From Acidimicrobiaceae bacterium (GTDB lineage Bacteria; Actinomycetota; Acidimicrobiia; Acidimicrobiales; Aldehydirespiratoraceae), in contig JAERSO010000102.1 in the NCBI GenBank assembly GCA_016845585.1, positions 31,876 to 95,875 on the forward strand: a stretch of 64,000 nt of DNA, given 5' to 3'. Under the pieces are notes generated by a model. The model did not search any database and was not told the origin of the DNA. It was given only the letters and a program-made list of their open reading frames with translations. Below are positions 1 to 8,382 of this stretch, piece by piece; the first letter of the stretch is position 1; each line of letters opens with the position of its first letter. The translations under genes and the position numbers were made by a program.

Positions 1-1
1 T

Positions 2-631
2 GCACTCGACGGGTACGAAGAGGGGCCCGATGCCACGCTGCGGGCGACGGCCACCGGTCTCGCAGCAGCCGAGACGGCTCGATCAATCGTGCTCGTCGAA
101 GGCGTCAGCGACCAGATCGCACTCGAAACACTGGCTCACATCCTCGGCCGAGACCTCGCCGCGGAAGCCACTGTCGTTCTGCCGATGGGTGGGGCCCACG
201 GCGTCGGTCGCTTCCTCACCCGGTTCGGTCCCCTCGGTAGCGGGCGCGTGATCGCCGGGCTCTGCGATGTCGGCGAAGAGGGGATCTTCCGCCGCGCCAT
301 CGTCGACGCGCGGCTCGGCACGCCGAAGGGCCGCAACGACCTCGCTGACCTGGGCTTTCACGTCTGCGACCTGGACCTCGAGGACGAACTCATCCGCGCC
401 GCCGGCCAATCGATGCTCGAATCACTGTTCGAGTCGCAGGGCGACCTCGGGTCCTTCCGAACGATGCAGAAGCAGCCGGAGTGGCGCGATCGGCCGTTCG
501 AGTCGCAGGTTCGGCGATACTTCGGCTCCGGCCACCGGAGGAAGAGCCGCTATGCCGGTCTCATCGTCTCCGCCCTCGGGGCCGATGCTGCTCCCATGCC
601 TCTTCGGGCCGCGCTCGATCATGTTGCCTAG
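2..631 (+). CDS. TOPRIM domain protein, 5' end outside window
   Basis: The reading frame is open from the first bases of the window, so the true start lies upstream. About 209 residues are visible. A GTG at 89 exists but would begin in the middle of the first TOPRIM strand. The strand LVEGVSD carries the conserved Glu of the TOPRIM fold, and an acidic stretch near CDVGEE follows about 55 residues later. The C-terminal part (QKQPEWR, GSGHRRKSRYAGL) resembles the small stand-alone actinobacterial TOPRIM nucleotidyl transferase/hydrolase proteins related to the TOPRIM of OLD nucleases. No ATPase domain is visible in this part. Its role, probably metal-dependent phosphotransfer on nucleic acid, is inferred from the family only. 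Confidence 0.7.
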   Translation, partial: ALDGYEEGPDATLRATATGLAAAETARSIVLVEGVSDQIALETLAHILGRDLAAEATVVLPMGGAHGVGRFLTRFGPLGSGRVIAGLCDVGEEGIFRRAIVDARLGTPKGRNDLADLGFHVCDLDLEDELIRAAGQSMLESLFESQGDLGSFRTMQKQPEWRDRPFESQVRRYFGSGHRRKSRYAGLIVSALGADAAPMPLRAALDHVA

Positions 632-640
632 GCTGACGCA

Positions 641-964
641 ATGAGCGACGCACCAGAAGGCTGGACATTCACCGACTCCGGGAGCATGGCCTGGCAGGTC
701 GTGGGCGAAGGCGTGGCCATGAAGGCGCTCGGCGCGGCCGACGGCCGCATGATCGCAACGTTCCAGTTCCAGCCCGGTTACGTGGGTGGCGCCCATCAAC
801 ACGGCGAGCCCGAGTTCTCCTACATCCTCGAAGGCTCGCTGATCTCCCAGGGGGTACTCATGACGGCCGGTCACGCCTATGCCGCGCAATCCGGCACCGC
901 CCACGACGACTTCCGCACCGAGACGGGCTGCACGCTCGTCTCGGTCTTCGCAGTTCCCGGCTGA
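641..964 (+). CDS. small cupin-domain protein
   Basis: A 107-residue protein starting at ATG 641, ten bases after the TOPRIM stop. The centre carries a cupin motif, GGAHQHGEPEFSYILEG, whose His, His and Glu are the usual metal ligands. A weaker second motif with His (SGTAHDDF) follows, typical of one-domain ChrR-like or cupin_2 proteins. No fused domain is seen. It probably binds a metal in the cytosol and acts as a small dioxygenase, isomerase or sensor. The substrate cannot be read from sequence. It is likely co-transcribed with the upstream TOPRIM gene. Confidence 0.75.
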   Translation: MSDAPEGWTFTDSGSMAWQVVGEGVAMKALGAADGRMIATFQFQPGYVGGAHQHGEPEFSYILEGSLISQGVLMTAGHAYAAQSGTAHDDFRTETGCTLVSVFAVPG

Positions 965-979
965 GCCGTCCGGGCCACG

Positions 980-1539
980 GTGGCTCACCACGTAGCGGTC
1001 CACTGGAGCAGTGTCGAGCTCGACAGCTCGGAGCGTTGCACGACCCACGCCGTGCCCGGCCCGGCGGTGATCGCGGGCTCGCACGGATGTCGATCGATGG
1101 CAACCCGGCCGAGATCGAATACGTCGTCTCCACCGACGACGTCTGGGCCACGACGTCGGCGCGGATCAGGGTGAATGGGCCCGTGTCCCGGACCATCGAC
1201 ATCGAACACCGAGCCGACGGATGGTGGGTGAACGGGACAGAGCGAACGGACCTGGCCCGATGCCTCGACGTGGACCTCGGATGGACGCCGGCCACGAACG
1301 TCCTACCGCTGAGACGCCACCCGCTGGTCGCCGGCCAGTCGATGACGACGAACGCGGCGTGGCTCCGCTTTCCCGAGCTCGACGTCGTTTCGAGCGAGCA
1401 GTACTACACACGAGTCGCCGCGGACCGCATGCGTTATGAATCCGGCGAGTTCAGCGCCGAACTGACCGTCACGGACGACGACATCGTCACGACGTACGGC
1501 GACGACCTGTGGTTCGCCGAGAGGATCGACCGGATCTAG
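980..1539 (+). pseudogene. putative glycolipid-binding family gene, frameshifted
   Basis: The N-terminal signature of this family (VHWSSVELDSSERC...) begins at GTG 980 in one frame. The rest of the domain, from about 1085 (MSIDGNPAEIEYVV onward, through the paired Trp WWVNG and the terminal WFAERIDRI), is in the frame one base earlier. Joining the two at about 1080-1088 gives a protein of about 185 residues, the usual length. The change equals loss of one base near CACGGATG. A TTG at 1036 would allow a shorter product without the N-terminal strand. Either a real frameshift or a sequencing error would explain this. The family's role is not well established, and the name comes from a structural-genomics assignment. 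Confidence 0.6.
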
Positions 1540-2729
1540 CTCAGCTCGGCTGCGAGGAAACGCCCGATCACGTCGATCGCCTCCGCCATGTGCTCGCGAC
1601 CGTCAGGGCCGTTGTAGTAGTGGGTCGCCCCTCGCACCACGTGCAGCTGCTTGCGATCGTGTACCACGGATGCGTGGAGCCGCTCGGTGTGGCTCGGAGT
1701 GCATGCGTCGTCCGCGGAGTTGCCCACGACCAGGACCGGAACCGAGATCTGTGCCCCGGCAGTGATGGCGTCGCAGCGCGCATCGTCGTAGCTCCATTGG
1801 CTGAGCCAGCTCCGCAGACTGCAGAACCGGGCGAGGCCGACGGGACCGTCGTTCACCACCTTCGGATCGCCGAGGTAGCACGTGCCCGGAGCGCGATCAC
1901 TGGGCTCGATCGCCGGGTCGAGCCATCGCGGATCGGCCATGGTGCCATGGACGGTGAACGCGAATTCCTGGTTCGGGCTGGCCGACGCCCGGATCTCGCC
2001 CAGCTTGTCCCTTACCCACGCCGTGATGCGGCGGTTGCGCGCGATCTGTGCCTCCCTGAATCGGGCGACGTACTCCGGGCCGTAGGGTGGCTGGTTCGGG
2101 TTCGCCGGGTCGTAGAGGTTGAGCTCCGGATCCCGCACGTGGGGTCGAGTCTCGTCGTGAATGGAGGGATCCAACCACTCGGTGAAGATCCGGTGTCGAC
2201 TCACGTGCGACGCCAACATCAGCAGCGCATCAGCCGGCGGGATGCGGCTCGGGTCCACCGTGTACGGATCCCCGGCCGCGGTATCGGAGATCCCCTCCCC
2301 CGCCTCGGCCAGAGCCTGATACCACATGGACAAGGAGCCTCCGCCCGACCATCCGGCCAGCACGATCCTCGAATAGCCGAGCCGATCCTTGGCGTCGCAG
2401 ATGGCTTCGCCGAGATCGGCGGCCACCTTCTCCATGATCAACGCGTAGTCGGCGCCCCGGTACCGGGAGTTGGCCCACAGCACGTGGTGGCCCGCGGCAG
2501 CCAACCCGCGGACCATCGGCAGGTACATCCCACCGCCCACCGGATGCATGAAGACGATGAGCGTGTCGGAGGGGGTGTCCACCGGCCGGATCAGGTGGCA
2601 GTCGAGTCCCACCACCGCACCGCCGCCGCCGTACACGTCGCTGTAGGTGGCGCTTTCCTTGAACCCGACCGCGTACGCGATGCGCTCACAGCCACGCGGG
2701 GTTCCCGGCGTCGACGTCTGCTCGGCCAT
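1536..2729 (-). CDS. alpha/beta-hydrolase family protein
   Basis: A 397-residue cytosolic protein. The nucleophile elbow GWSGGG (Ser) lies near residue 170, preceded by a strand and an oxyanion region around MHPVGGG. The likely acid is in NSADDACTP and the catalytic His in GATHYY near the C-terminus, so the triad is complete. No signal peptide or membrane segment is seen. It is the last gene of a minus-strand run with an enolase-superfamily enzyme 21 bases upstream, PCMT and a PhyH oxygenase. It may hydrolyse an ester or lactone made in that pathway, but the substrate is unknown. Its stop overlaps the end of the convergent frameshifted gene. Confidence 0.75.
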   Translation of the reverse strand: MAEQTSTPGTPRGCERIAYAVGFKESATYSDVYGGGGAVVGLDCHLIRPVDTPSDTLIVFMHPVGGGMYLPMVRGLAAAGHHVLWANSRYRGADYALIMEKVAADLGEAICDAKDRLGYSRIVLAGWSGGGSLSMWYQALAEAGEGISDTAAGDPYTVDPSRIPPADALLMLASHVSRHRIFTEWLDPSIHDETRPHVRDPELNLYDPANPNQPPYGPEYVARFREAQIARNRRITAWVRDKLGEIRASASPNQEFAFTVHGTMADPRWLDPAIEPSDRAPGTCYLGDPKVVNDGPVGLARFCSLRSWLSQWSYDDARCDAITAGAQISVPVLVVGNSADDACTPSHTERLHASVVHDRKQLHVVRGATHYYNGPDGREHMAEAIDVIGRFLAAELS

Positions 2730-2750
2730 GTCGATCTCTCTTCTGCTCGG

Positions 2751-3965
2751 CTACTGGCCGCGACTCACGAGGAACCCAGGCCCCCGCTTCGGTGGATGGG
2801 CCAGAATCACTTCCTCGATCGGTTCGCAGCCCCACCCCGGGGTGTCGGTCACGACGAGTTCGCCGTTCTCGATCGTCGGCGTGACGGTGAAGAGTTCATC
2901 GTCCAGCGCGATGCGGTCGATGTCGGTCTCCATGATCCGCAGATGTGGAACCGCTGCGGCGAATTGGGCCACCATCATCGTGCAGAGGTGTCCGTAGAAG
3001 TTGTGTGGCGCGACCTGGATCTCGTGAGCGGCCGCCATCGCCGCGATCTTCATCGACTGCCATGTGCCGTTCCAGACGGTGTCGATGATCGCGACGTCCA
3101 CCGACTGCTGGTTGAAGTACGGCACGAACGCCGGCAGACCGATCTTGGTCTCGAGCGATGCCACCTGCGTGTCGGCGCGATCACGGATGAGACGCAGTGC
3201 CTCGGGCGAATCATTGTCGTACTCCAGCCAAAAGAGGTCGATGTCGTCGAGATGGCGGAGCAACTCGAGCACACCAGCGGTCTTCATGTTGAAGTTGAGA
3301 TCCAGCAGGAGGCCGACATCGTCCCCCGCGCCCTCCCGGAACGCGGAGAGGACCTTGTGAACCCCGTCGAGCATCGGTCGGTCGGCGTTGAGTTCAGGAC
3401 CCCCCGTGATGCCGAAGCCCGGGGCCCACGGGAGGAGCGCACCATCGATATCGAGGAAGAGATTCGTCTTCAGCGCCGAGAATCCACGATCACGCACCTC
3501 CTCACCAAGCGCCTTCACGCCGGCGAGATCCGTGACGGTGTTGCCCACGTAGCGGCCGTACGCGATCCGCCACGTGCCGCAGTGCGACCAATAGACCGGC
3601 ACCCGATCCCTGATGCGGCCGCCCAGCAGGGCGGCCACCGGCACCTGCATGGCCTTGGCCTTGGCGTCGAGCAGGGCGTTCTCGATCGCGCCGATTCCCT
3701 GCCCCACCACCGAGCCGGCCGCCGGGCGGGTGGCGTACAGCAGGTCGATGTAGATGGGTTCGTGGTCGAAGACGGAGCGGCCGACCAGACGCGGGGTCAA
3801 CGCCTGGATGACCGTGCTGACGCCGGGTGAGCCGAATCCTTCGTCGAACTCGCTCCAGCCGACGATCCCCTCGTCGGTCGTGATCTTGCAGAAGTGGTAG
3901 TTCCGCCATCCCGCGTGACAGTGCAACGTTTCGACATCGACGATCCGGACCGGTTCAGCTCCCAT
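2751..3965 (-). CDS. enolase-superfamily (MR/MLE) dehydratase-like enzyme
   Basis: A 404-residue protein. The start was placed at the ATG before GAEPVRIVDVE, because an upstream ATG at 3989 adds only a non-conserved octapeptide. N-terminal capping domain, then the barrel with LKTN (catalytic Lys), LLLDLNFN, FWLEYDND and ASLETK (three acidic metal ligands at barrel strand ends), and VAPHNFYGHL, whose His-Asn pair resembles the galactonate-dehydratase-like branch. The expected reaction is proton abstraction next to a carboxylate, giving dehydration or epimerisation of a hydroxy acid. The substrate is unknown. It sits between a PCMT gene with an internal stop and an alpha/beta hydrolase, probably in one transcript. 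Confidence 0.8.
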   Translation of the reverse strand: MGAEPVRIVDVETLHCHAGWRNYHFCKITTDEGIVGWSEFDEGFGSPGVSTVIQALTPRLVGRSVFDHEPIYIDLLYATRPAAGSVVGQGIGAIENALLDAKAKAMQVPVAALLGGRIRDRVPVYWSHCGTWRIAYGRYVGNTVTDLAGVKALGEEVRDRGFSALKTNLFLDIDGALLPWAPGFGITGGPELNADRPMLDGVHKVLSAFREGAGDDVGLLLDLNFNMKTAGVLELLRHLDDIDLFWLEYDNDSPEALRLIRDRADTQVASLETKIGLPAFVPYFNQQSVDVAIIDTVWNGTWQSMKIAAMAAAHEIQVAPHNFYGHLCTMMVAQFAAAVPHLRIMETDIDRIALDDELFTVTPTIENGELVVTDTPGWGCEPIEEVILAHPPKRGPGFLVSRGQ

Positions 3966-4026
3966 CGCTTGATCTTCGCGGAATGTCACGGCGGATGCGA
4001 AACCTGGTCAGTTTCGACGACTGCTC

Positions 4027-4677
4027 TCAACCCTGCCCCTCCACCAGAGGCACGACGCGGACCGCGCAGAGGTCCTCCTCGACGAAATCGTCACCACGAC
4101 GGCGGATCCGCACGAGTTGCTGGTCCCCCGTCTCCGCGCCGACCGGGATGATGAGCCGACCGCCATCGGCGAGCTGCTCCAGCAGCGCCGGCGGGATCGC
4201 GGAGCCACCCGCTGTGACCACGATGGTATCGAAGGGCGCCTCGTCAGGAACCCCCTTGGTCCCATCGCCGTGTGCGACGTGCACATTCTCATGGCCGAGG
4301 TCACGCAGCCGGACCCGAGCCCGATCGGCCAGGCGCTCCAATCGCTCGACCGTGAAGACCCGACCAGCGATTCGGCTGAGGACGGCAGCGCCATAGCCCG
4401 ACCCCGTTCCGACCTCGAGAACCCGGCTATTCGGCTCGAGTTCCGCCGCCTCACTCATCAGGGCGACCATGAAGGGCTACGAAATCGTTTGGCCCTCACC
4501 GATCGGGAGTGGGTTGTCCTCATAGGCGGAGTCGGCCAGACGGCGGGGAACGAACGCTTCGCGCGGCACCATCCGCATCGCCTCGATCACTTCCGGATCG
4601 GCGACTCCGCGGCGCACGATGTCGCGCTCGACCATCGCGTTGCGTCGCTCCTCCGCGGTGCCTCGCTCGAACCGCAT
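4027..4677 (-). pseudogene. pcm: protein-L-isoaspartate O-methyltransferase with in-frame amber
   Basis: Two open segments in the same frame make one PCMT of about 217 residues, the normal length. The first 66 residues ([30 protein letters not shown]) end at a TAG on the minus strand (plus 4477-4479). The text then resumes at once with PFMVALMSE and the SAM motif LEVGTGSGYGAAVL. In the family the residue at the stop is a nearly invariant Gln (GQTISQP), so one CAG-to-TAG change explains it. PCMT repairs isoaspartyl residues in damaged proteins. As written the product would be split, and the second half could restart at ATG 4470 but would lack the substrate loop. Base error, nonsense allele or suppression cannot be separated here. 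Confidence 0.85.
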
Positions 4678-4736
4678 ACCCGTACCGTACGGCTCATCGC
4701 CTTGCCGCTTGGAGGGCCGAAGGTCACCACCGACGG

Positions 4737-5576
4737 CTAGAAGTTTCTCCTACGACTCGCTCCGTCGTACAACACCGCCGAGAGCGCAGCATTCGCGGAC
4801 GCGCGCGTGGCGACGGCAGACGGGGTGAGTTCAGCCGTGGGTGCCTCGACGACCGTGAAGCGTTCGTCGGGCGCCGCTCCCCGAATCGGCAGGACGTGGT
4901 GCTCCCCGCTCACCGGGCGGACCCCGGGACCCATGTAGCTCTGGAACGCGATCCCCACACGACGGTTGGCGGTCCGGTTCGGCCGGGACCCGTGAATCAG
5001 CCACGGGTGATGGAACGACATCTGTCCGGGGCGCAGCATCAGATCGACCGCGCTGCTCTCATCGACGTCGGACACGGTCTGGCCCCGTGTCAGGATGTTG
5101 TGCTCCGCAAACGTGTCGTGGTGCTCGGCACGGCCGGTGTGCGTGCCGGGGAGAACCGACACGCACCCGCTTTGTCGCGTCGACTCGCTCAACGCCAACC
5201 ATGCGGTCACCATGCTGCGAGGAGCGGCATCGCCTGAATCCAGTCCCATGTAGAAGGCGTCCTGGTGCCAGCTCACGAAGCCGTCCGAGCCGGGCTCCTT
5301 GATGAATAACACCGTCGACCACAATGAGATGTCGGGCCCCACGATGCTCTCTGCGGCGTCGACGATCCGATCATCGAGGGCCAGTTCGGCGAGGAACGGA
5401 AACGCGAGATGAGCATTGTTTCGGTGCTCCGCGTGGAGATCGTCCGGATGCTGTTGCTCCGCCGCCTCCAGGAGCCCGAGTACCGCCGCCGCCTCGCTCT
5501 CACCCATCACGTCGACCGGAGCCAGCCAACCATGTTCGTGGTAGTGGGCGACCTGCTCGGCCGACAGTCCAGACAT
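4737..5576 (-). CDS. phytanoyl-CoA dioxygenase (PhyH) family oxygenase A
   Basis: A 279-residue non-heme Fe(II)/2-oxoglutarate oxygenase. WHQD near residue 105 gives the His-x-Asp pair, and [10 protein letters not shown] near 200 gives the distal His and the 2-oxoglutarate-binding Arg. The spacing is normal for PhyH. It would hydroxylate a small molecule, and the substrate is not predictable. It is the first gene of a minus-strand run (PhyH, PCMT, enolase-type enzyme, hydrolase) and diverges from an MFS transporter 63 bases away, which suggests uptake and oxidation of one compound. It is clearly related to the broken PhyH gene near 13.2 kb (shared NNAHL, VLFIKEP, HQDA.YMGL). Confidence 0.85.
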   Translation of the reverse strand: MSGLSAEQVAHYHEHGWLAPVDVMGESEAAAVLGLLEAAEQQHPDDLHAEHRNNAHLAFPFLAELALDDRIVDAAESIVGPDISLWSTVLFIKEPGSDGFVSWHQDAFYMGLDSGDAAPRSMVTAWLALSESTRQSGCVSVLPGTHTGRAEHHDTFAEHNILTRGQTVSDVDESSAVDLMLRPGQMSFHHPWLIHGSRPNRTANRRVGIAFQSYMGPGVRPVSGEHHVLPIRGAAPDERFTVVEAPTAELTPSAVATRASANAALSAVLYDGASRRRNF

Positions 5577-5639
5577 CTGTCGATGCTACGACAACGCACC
5601 GGGTAGGCCCTGCTCGCGTCGGTGGTGTAGCAAGTCTCG

Positions 5640-6854
5640 GTGACCACGTTCCTGCGCCGGCTTCGCGATTCCCAGGAGCTGATCATCCTCTGCGGGACCA
5701 CCTTCCTGGTCATGGCCGGCCAGGGTGTCGTGTCACCGGTGCTGCCGTTGTACGCGAAGGAGTTCGGGGTGGGGGCGACGATGGTCGGCCTCACGTTGAC
5801 CGTGTTCGCGCTCGCGCGCCTGATCGTCAACGTGCCTGCTGGGTTGATCGCCGATCGGTACGGGCGGCGCATCCTCCTCGCCGGAGGGCCACTCATCACC
5901 TCGGTCGGCATGTTCGGGTCCGGTCAGGCCGACGGGATCTGGGAGCTCCTGGTCTGGCGCTTCGTCGCCGGTGGCGGATCGGCGTTCTACATGTCGGGGG
6001 CGATGATCTATCTGATCGACATCGCTCCACCGGAATCGCGGACTCGCTACGTCGCCACCAACCAATGGGCGCTGAGTGTCGGGGTCGCGCTCGGCCCTGG
6101 CATCGGTGGAGTCGTCGGTGACGCCTACGGATTGGCCGCGCCGTTCTACCTGGTGGGCATCCTCGCGGTGCTCACGGCTCTCTATGCCGGTGTACGCCTT
6201 CCCGAGACCAAGGGAAAGCTCGCGGAGGAGACGTCCGCTGATCACGGCCCGCCGATGAGCACCCGCAGCTTCCTCATGAGTCGGCGTTTCCTTCTCGTCG
6301 CCTTCGTGACCGCCACGATCTTCATGACCCGCGCCGGCACCCGCGGCACCCTGATTCCTCTCCACGCCGACGACGCGCTGGGATGGGGCCCATCGCAGAT
6401 CGGTGTCGTCTTCATGGCCACCGGACTCCTGACACTGTTCACCCTGATGCCTTCGGCGTGGGCCGCCGACGCCATCGGCCGCCGAAACGTCATGTGCTTC
6501 TCCGGCCTTTTCGCCGGACTCGGCGCCATCCTCGTCGGCACGTTCACCAGCTCGATCGGTTTCGTACTCGGCAACATCACCATGTCGCTCGGCACCGGCA
6601 CCGCCGGGCCCGCGCCCGCCGCCTACGTCGCCGACATCGCGCCGCCCGAGAGACGTGGCCTCGCCATCGCCTTGTACCGCTCGGCCGGTGACGTCGGATT
6701 CCTGGCCGCTCCTCCCCTGCTCGGGTTGCTGAGCGAGTCGACCTCGATCGCCACCGCGCTCGTGGTGGCGGGCATCATCGTCGCTGCGGCAGGCATCGTC
6801 TTCTTCATCGGGTCCTTTGGCGACCCGGCCGCAGGCCGCCGTGCCGTCCCGTAA
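5640..6854 (+). CDS. major facilitator superfamily transporter
   Basis: A 404-residue integral membrane protein starting at GTG 5640. Twelve hydrophobic segments are visible in two halves separated by a hydrophilic loop near residue 200. The loop between TM2 and TM3 has the MFS motif A (GLIADRYGRR). It resembles the multidrug/metabolite drug:H+ antiporter-like branch, but substrate specificity cannot be read. It diverges from PhyH oxygenase A with a 63-base intergenic region that must hold both promoters, so it may import or export that enzyme's substrate. Confidence 0.85.
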   Translation: MTTFLRRLRDSQELIILCGTTFLVMAGQGVVSPVLPLYAKEFGVGATMVGLTLTVFALARLIVNVPAGLIADRYGRRILLAGGPLITSVGMFGSGQADGIWELLVWRFVAGGGSAFYMSGAMIYLIDIAPPESRTRYVATNQWALSVGVALGPGIGGVVGDAYGLAAPFYLVGILAVLTALYAGVRLPETKGKLAEETSADHGPPMSTRSFLMSRRFLLVAFVTATIFMTRAGTRGTLIPLHADDALGWGPSQIGVVFMATGLLTLFTLMPSAWAADAIGRRNVMCFSGLFAGLGAILVGTFTSSIGFVLGNITMSLGTGTAGPAPAAYVADIAPPERRGLAIALYRSAGDVGFLAAPPLLGLLSESTSIATALVVAGIIVAAAGIVFFIGSFGDPAAGRRAVP

Positions 6855-6864
6855 CCTCCTGCGC

Positions 6865-7884
6865 ATGCGGAAACGGCTGTCGGCGGCGGCGACCAGAGTC
6901 TTGCGATCGACGCTCAGCTTCGGGGCAACGAGGCTCGCGTCCAGTGATCGGCTCATGGGCGCGATCTACGACCTCACGAACGAAACGAACTTCTCGGGGC
7001 TGTCCGAGCACGAGGAGATGCTCAACGACCAGGTTCGGGTCGAGGCATACCACGAAGGAATCCGACGCAACGTGAAACACGGCGACGTCGTCCTCGACCT
7101 CGGCACCGGTTCGGGGCTGCTCGCCTTCATGGCCAGTCGTGGCGGCGCCAAGAAGGTCTACGCCGTCGAGCACTCCGACTTCATCGAGGTCGCCCGCGAG
7201 ATCGCCTCCCACAACCGCATCACCAATATCGAGTTCGTGCAGGCCAACAGTCGGGAGTTCACCCCGCCCGAGCCGATCGATGTGATCCTGCACGAGCAGA
7301 TGGGCGACGAGCTCTTCAACGAGAACATGCTCGAGAACATCCTCGACCTACGCGACCGTGTCCTGGCGCCCGAAGGGCGGATCCTGCCGGCCCGTTTTTC
7401 GCTCTTCGTCGAGCCTGTGTGTTTTCGCGACGAGATGCGCGTCCGCCGGTTCTGGAACACCGCGCTTCCCGACGGCATCGACCTGCGACCGCTCGAACGG
7501 TCTCCGACGGCTGCCCGCTTCGACACGGGACGGACCGAGCAGCTGTGGGTCCGCCCCGGCTCGGTGAAGTGCACCCTTGGTCCCCCGTCCCCGATCCTTG
7601 AATTGGACCTGCACACGCTCGAGTCGGTCGAGTCCGTCCCGCTCGACCACGTCGTTGCACGCGAGGCCACCGAGAACGCGATCGTCGACGGCTGGTGCGT
7701 CTGGTTCGAAGCCCGCTTCGACGACCACACGGGGCTGTCCACATCGCCACTCGAGCCGGTCACGAGCTGGGGAAACCGGATGTTCCGCCTCGACGAGGAG
7801 ATCCCGGTGGGTGACACCCTGCGATGCCATGTGAACCTCGGCCAACTCGCCGAGCCGGCGACATGGAGCGTGGAACGGCTGTGA
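6865..7884 (+). CDS. PRMT-like class I SAM methyltransferase
   Basis: A 339-residue protein from ATG 6865, ten bases after the MFS stop. An in-frame GTG at 6817 lies inside the MFS gene and is less likely. The SAM motif VLDLGTGSGLLAF is near residue 77 and the acidic end of strand beta-2 (VEHSD) near 101. The stretch HEQMGDELFNENM places two Glu residues (144 and 153) nine apart, as in the double-E hairpin of protein arginine methyltransferases. The later beta-barrel part has DGWCVWFEARF and VTSW (300-302) where PRMTs have the THW loop, so the loop His is Ser here. It therefore has the eukaryotic-type PRMT layout, but the substrate is unknown. Confidence 0.75.
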   Translation: MRKRLSAAATRVLRSTLSFGATRLASSDRLMGAIYDLTNETNFSGLSEHEEMLNDQVRVEAYHEGIRRNVKHGDVVLDLGTGSGLLAFMASRGGAKKVYAVEHSDFIEVAREIASHNRITNIEFVQANSREFTPPEPIDVILHEQMGDELFNENMLENILDLRDRVLAPEGRILPARFSLFVEPVCFRDEMRVRRFWNTALPDGIDLRPLERSPTAARFDTGRTEQLWVRPGSVKCTLGPPSPILELDLHTLESVESVPLDHVVAREATENAIVDGWCVWFEARFDDHTGLSTSPLEPVTSWGNRMFRLDEEIPVGDTLRCHVNLGQLAEPATWSVERL

Positions 7885-7959
7885 CACGGGGCGTCGATCG
7901 ACCGTGACGGGAGGCCGATTGTCGGTAGTCGGCCTCGCTCGCCCTACGATGCGCACCCG

Positions 7960-8373
7960 ATGACTGAGCTGACGAACGACGAAGAACCCCACGAGCTGTT
8001 GCAGACGCTCGGCGACGGCAAGGTCCGTGAGCTCGATGCCGAGGGCGGCCGGTCCGTACTGGAGTTCGTCTGCAAGCCCGAGATGTGTCACTCCGGCGGT
8101 GTTGCCCAGGGCGGCTTCGTCACCGGCTGGATCGACTCGGCGATGGCCCACGCCTGCGTCGCTCGCTACACGACCGAGTTCTGGATCGCCACGCTCGAAC
8201 TCAAGATCAGCTTCTTTCGCCCCGCCACACCAGGACCCGTAGTCGCCGAGGGTTGGATCGAGCGGGCCGGCAAGCAGACGGTCTTCACCGAAGGCCGGCT
8301 CCTCGACAGCGACGGCCAGGTCCTCGCCAAGGCCACCTCGACCATCAGGCTCGTACCGAACCGGGTCGCGTAG
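7960..8373 (+). CDS. PaaI-type hotdog-fold thioesterase
   Basis: A 137-residue single hotdog domain. The signature GGVAQGGFVTGWIDSAM matches the HGG(V/T)..D motif of PaaI/YdiI thioesterases, with Gln in place of the usual His before the GG. The acidic residue at the start of the long helix is present. The C-terminal strands (ELKISFFRPA, VLAKATSTIRL) complete the fold. It would hydrolyse an acyl-CoA in the cytosol. It lies tail to tail with a CaiB-type CoA-transferase, so a link to CoA-activated osmolyte or fatty acid metabolism is possible but not shown. Confidence 0.8.
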   Translation: MTELTNDEEPHELLQTLGDGKVRELDAEGGRSVLEFVCKPEMCHSGGVAQGGFVTGWIDSAMAHACVARYTTEFWIATLELKISFFRPATPGPVVAEGWIERAGKQTVFTEGRLLDSDGQVLAKATSTIRLVPNRVA

Positions 8374-8382
8374 ACCTCGGAC

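Noticed and set aside
1509..3830. 773-codon open frame on the plus strand
   Set aside because: It is antisense to the hydrolase and enolase-type genes. Long open antisense frames are expected with GC-rich third positions, and it shows no family motif.
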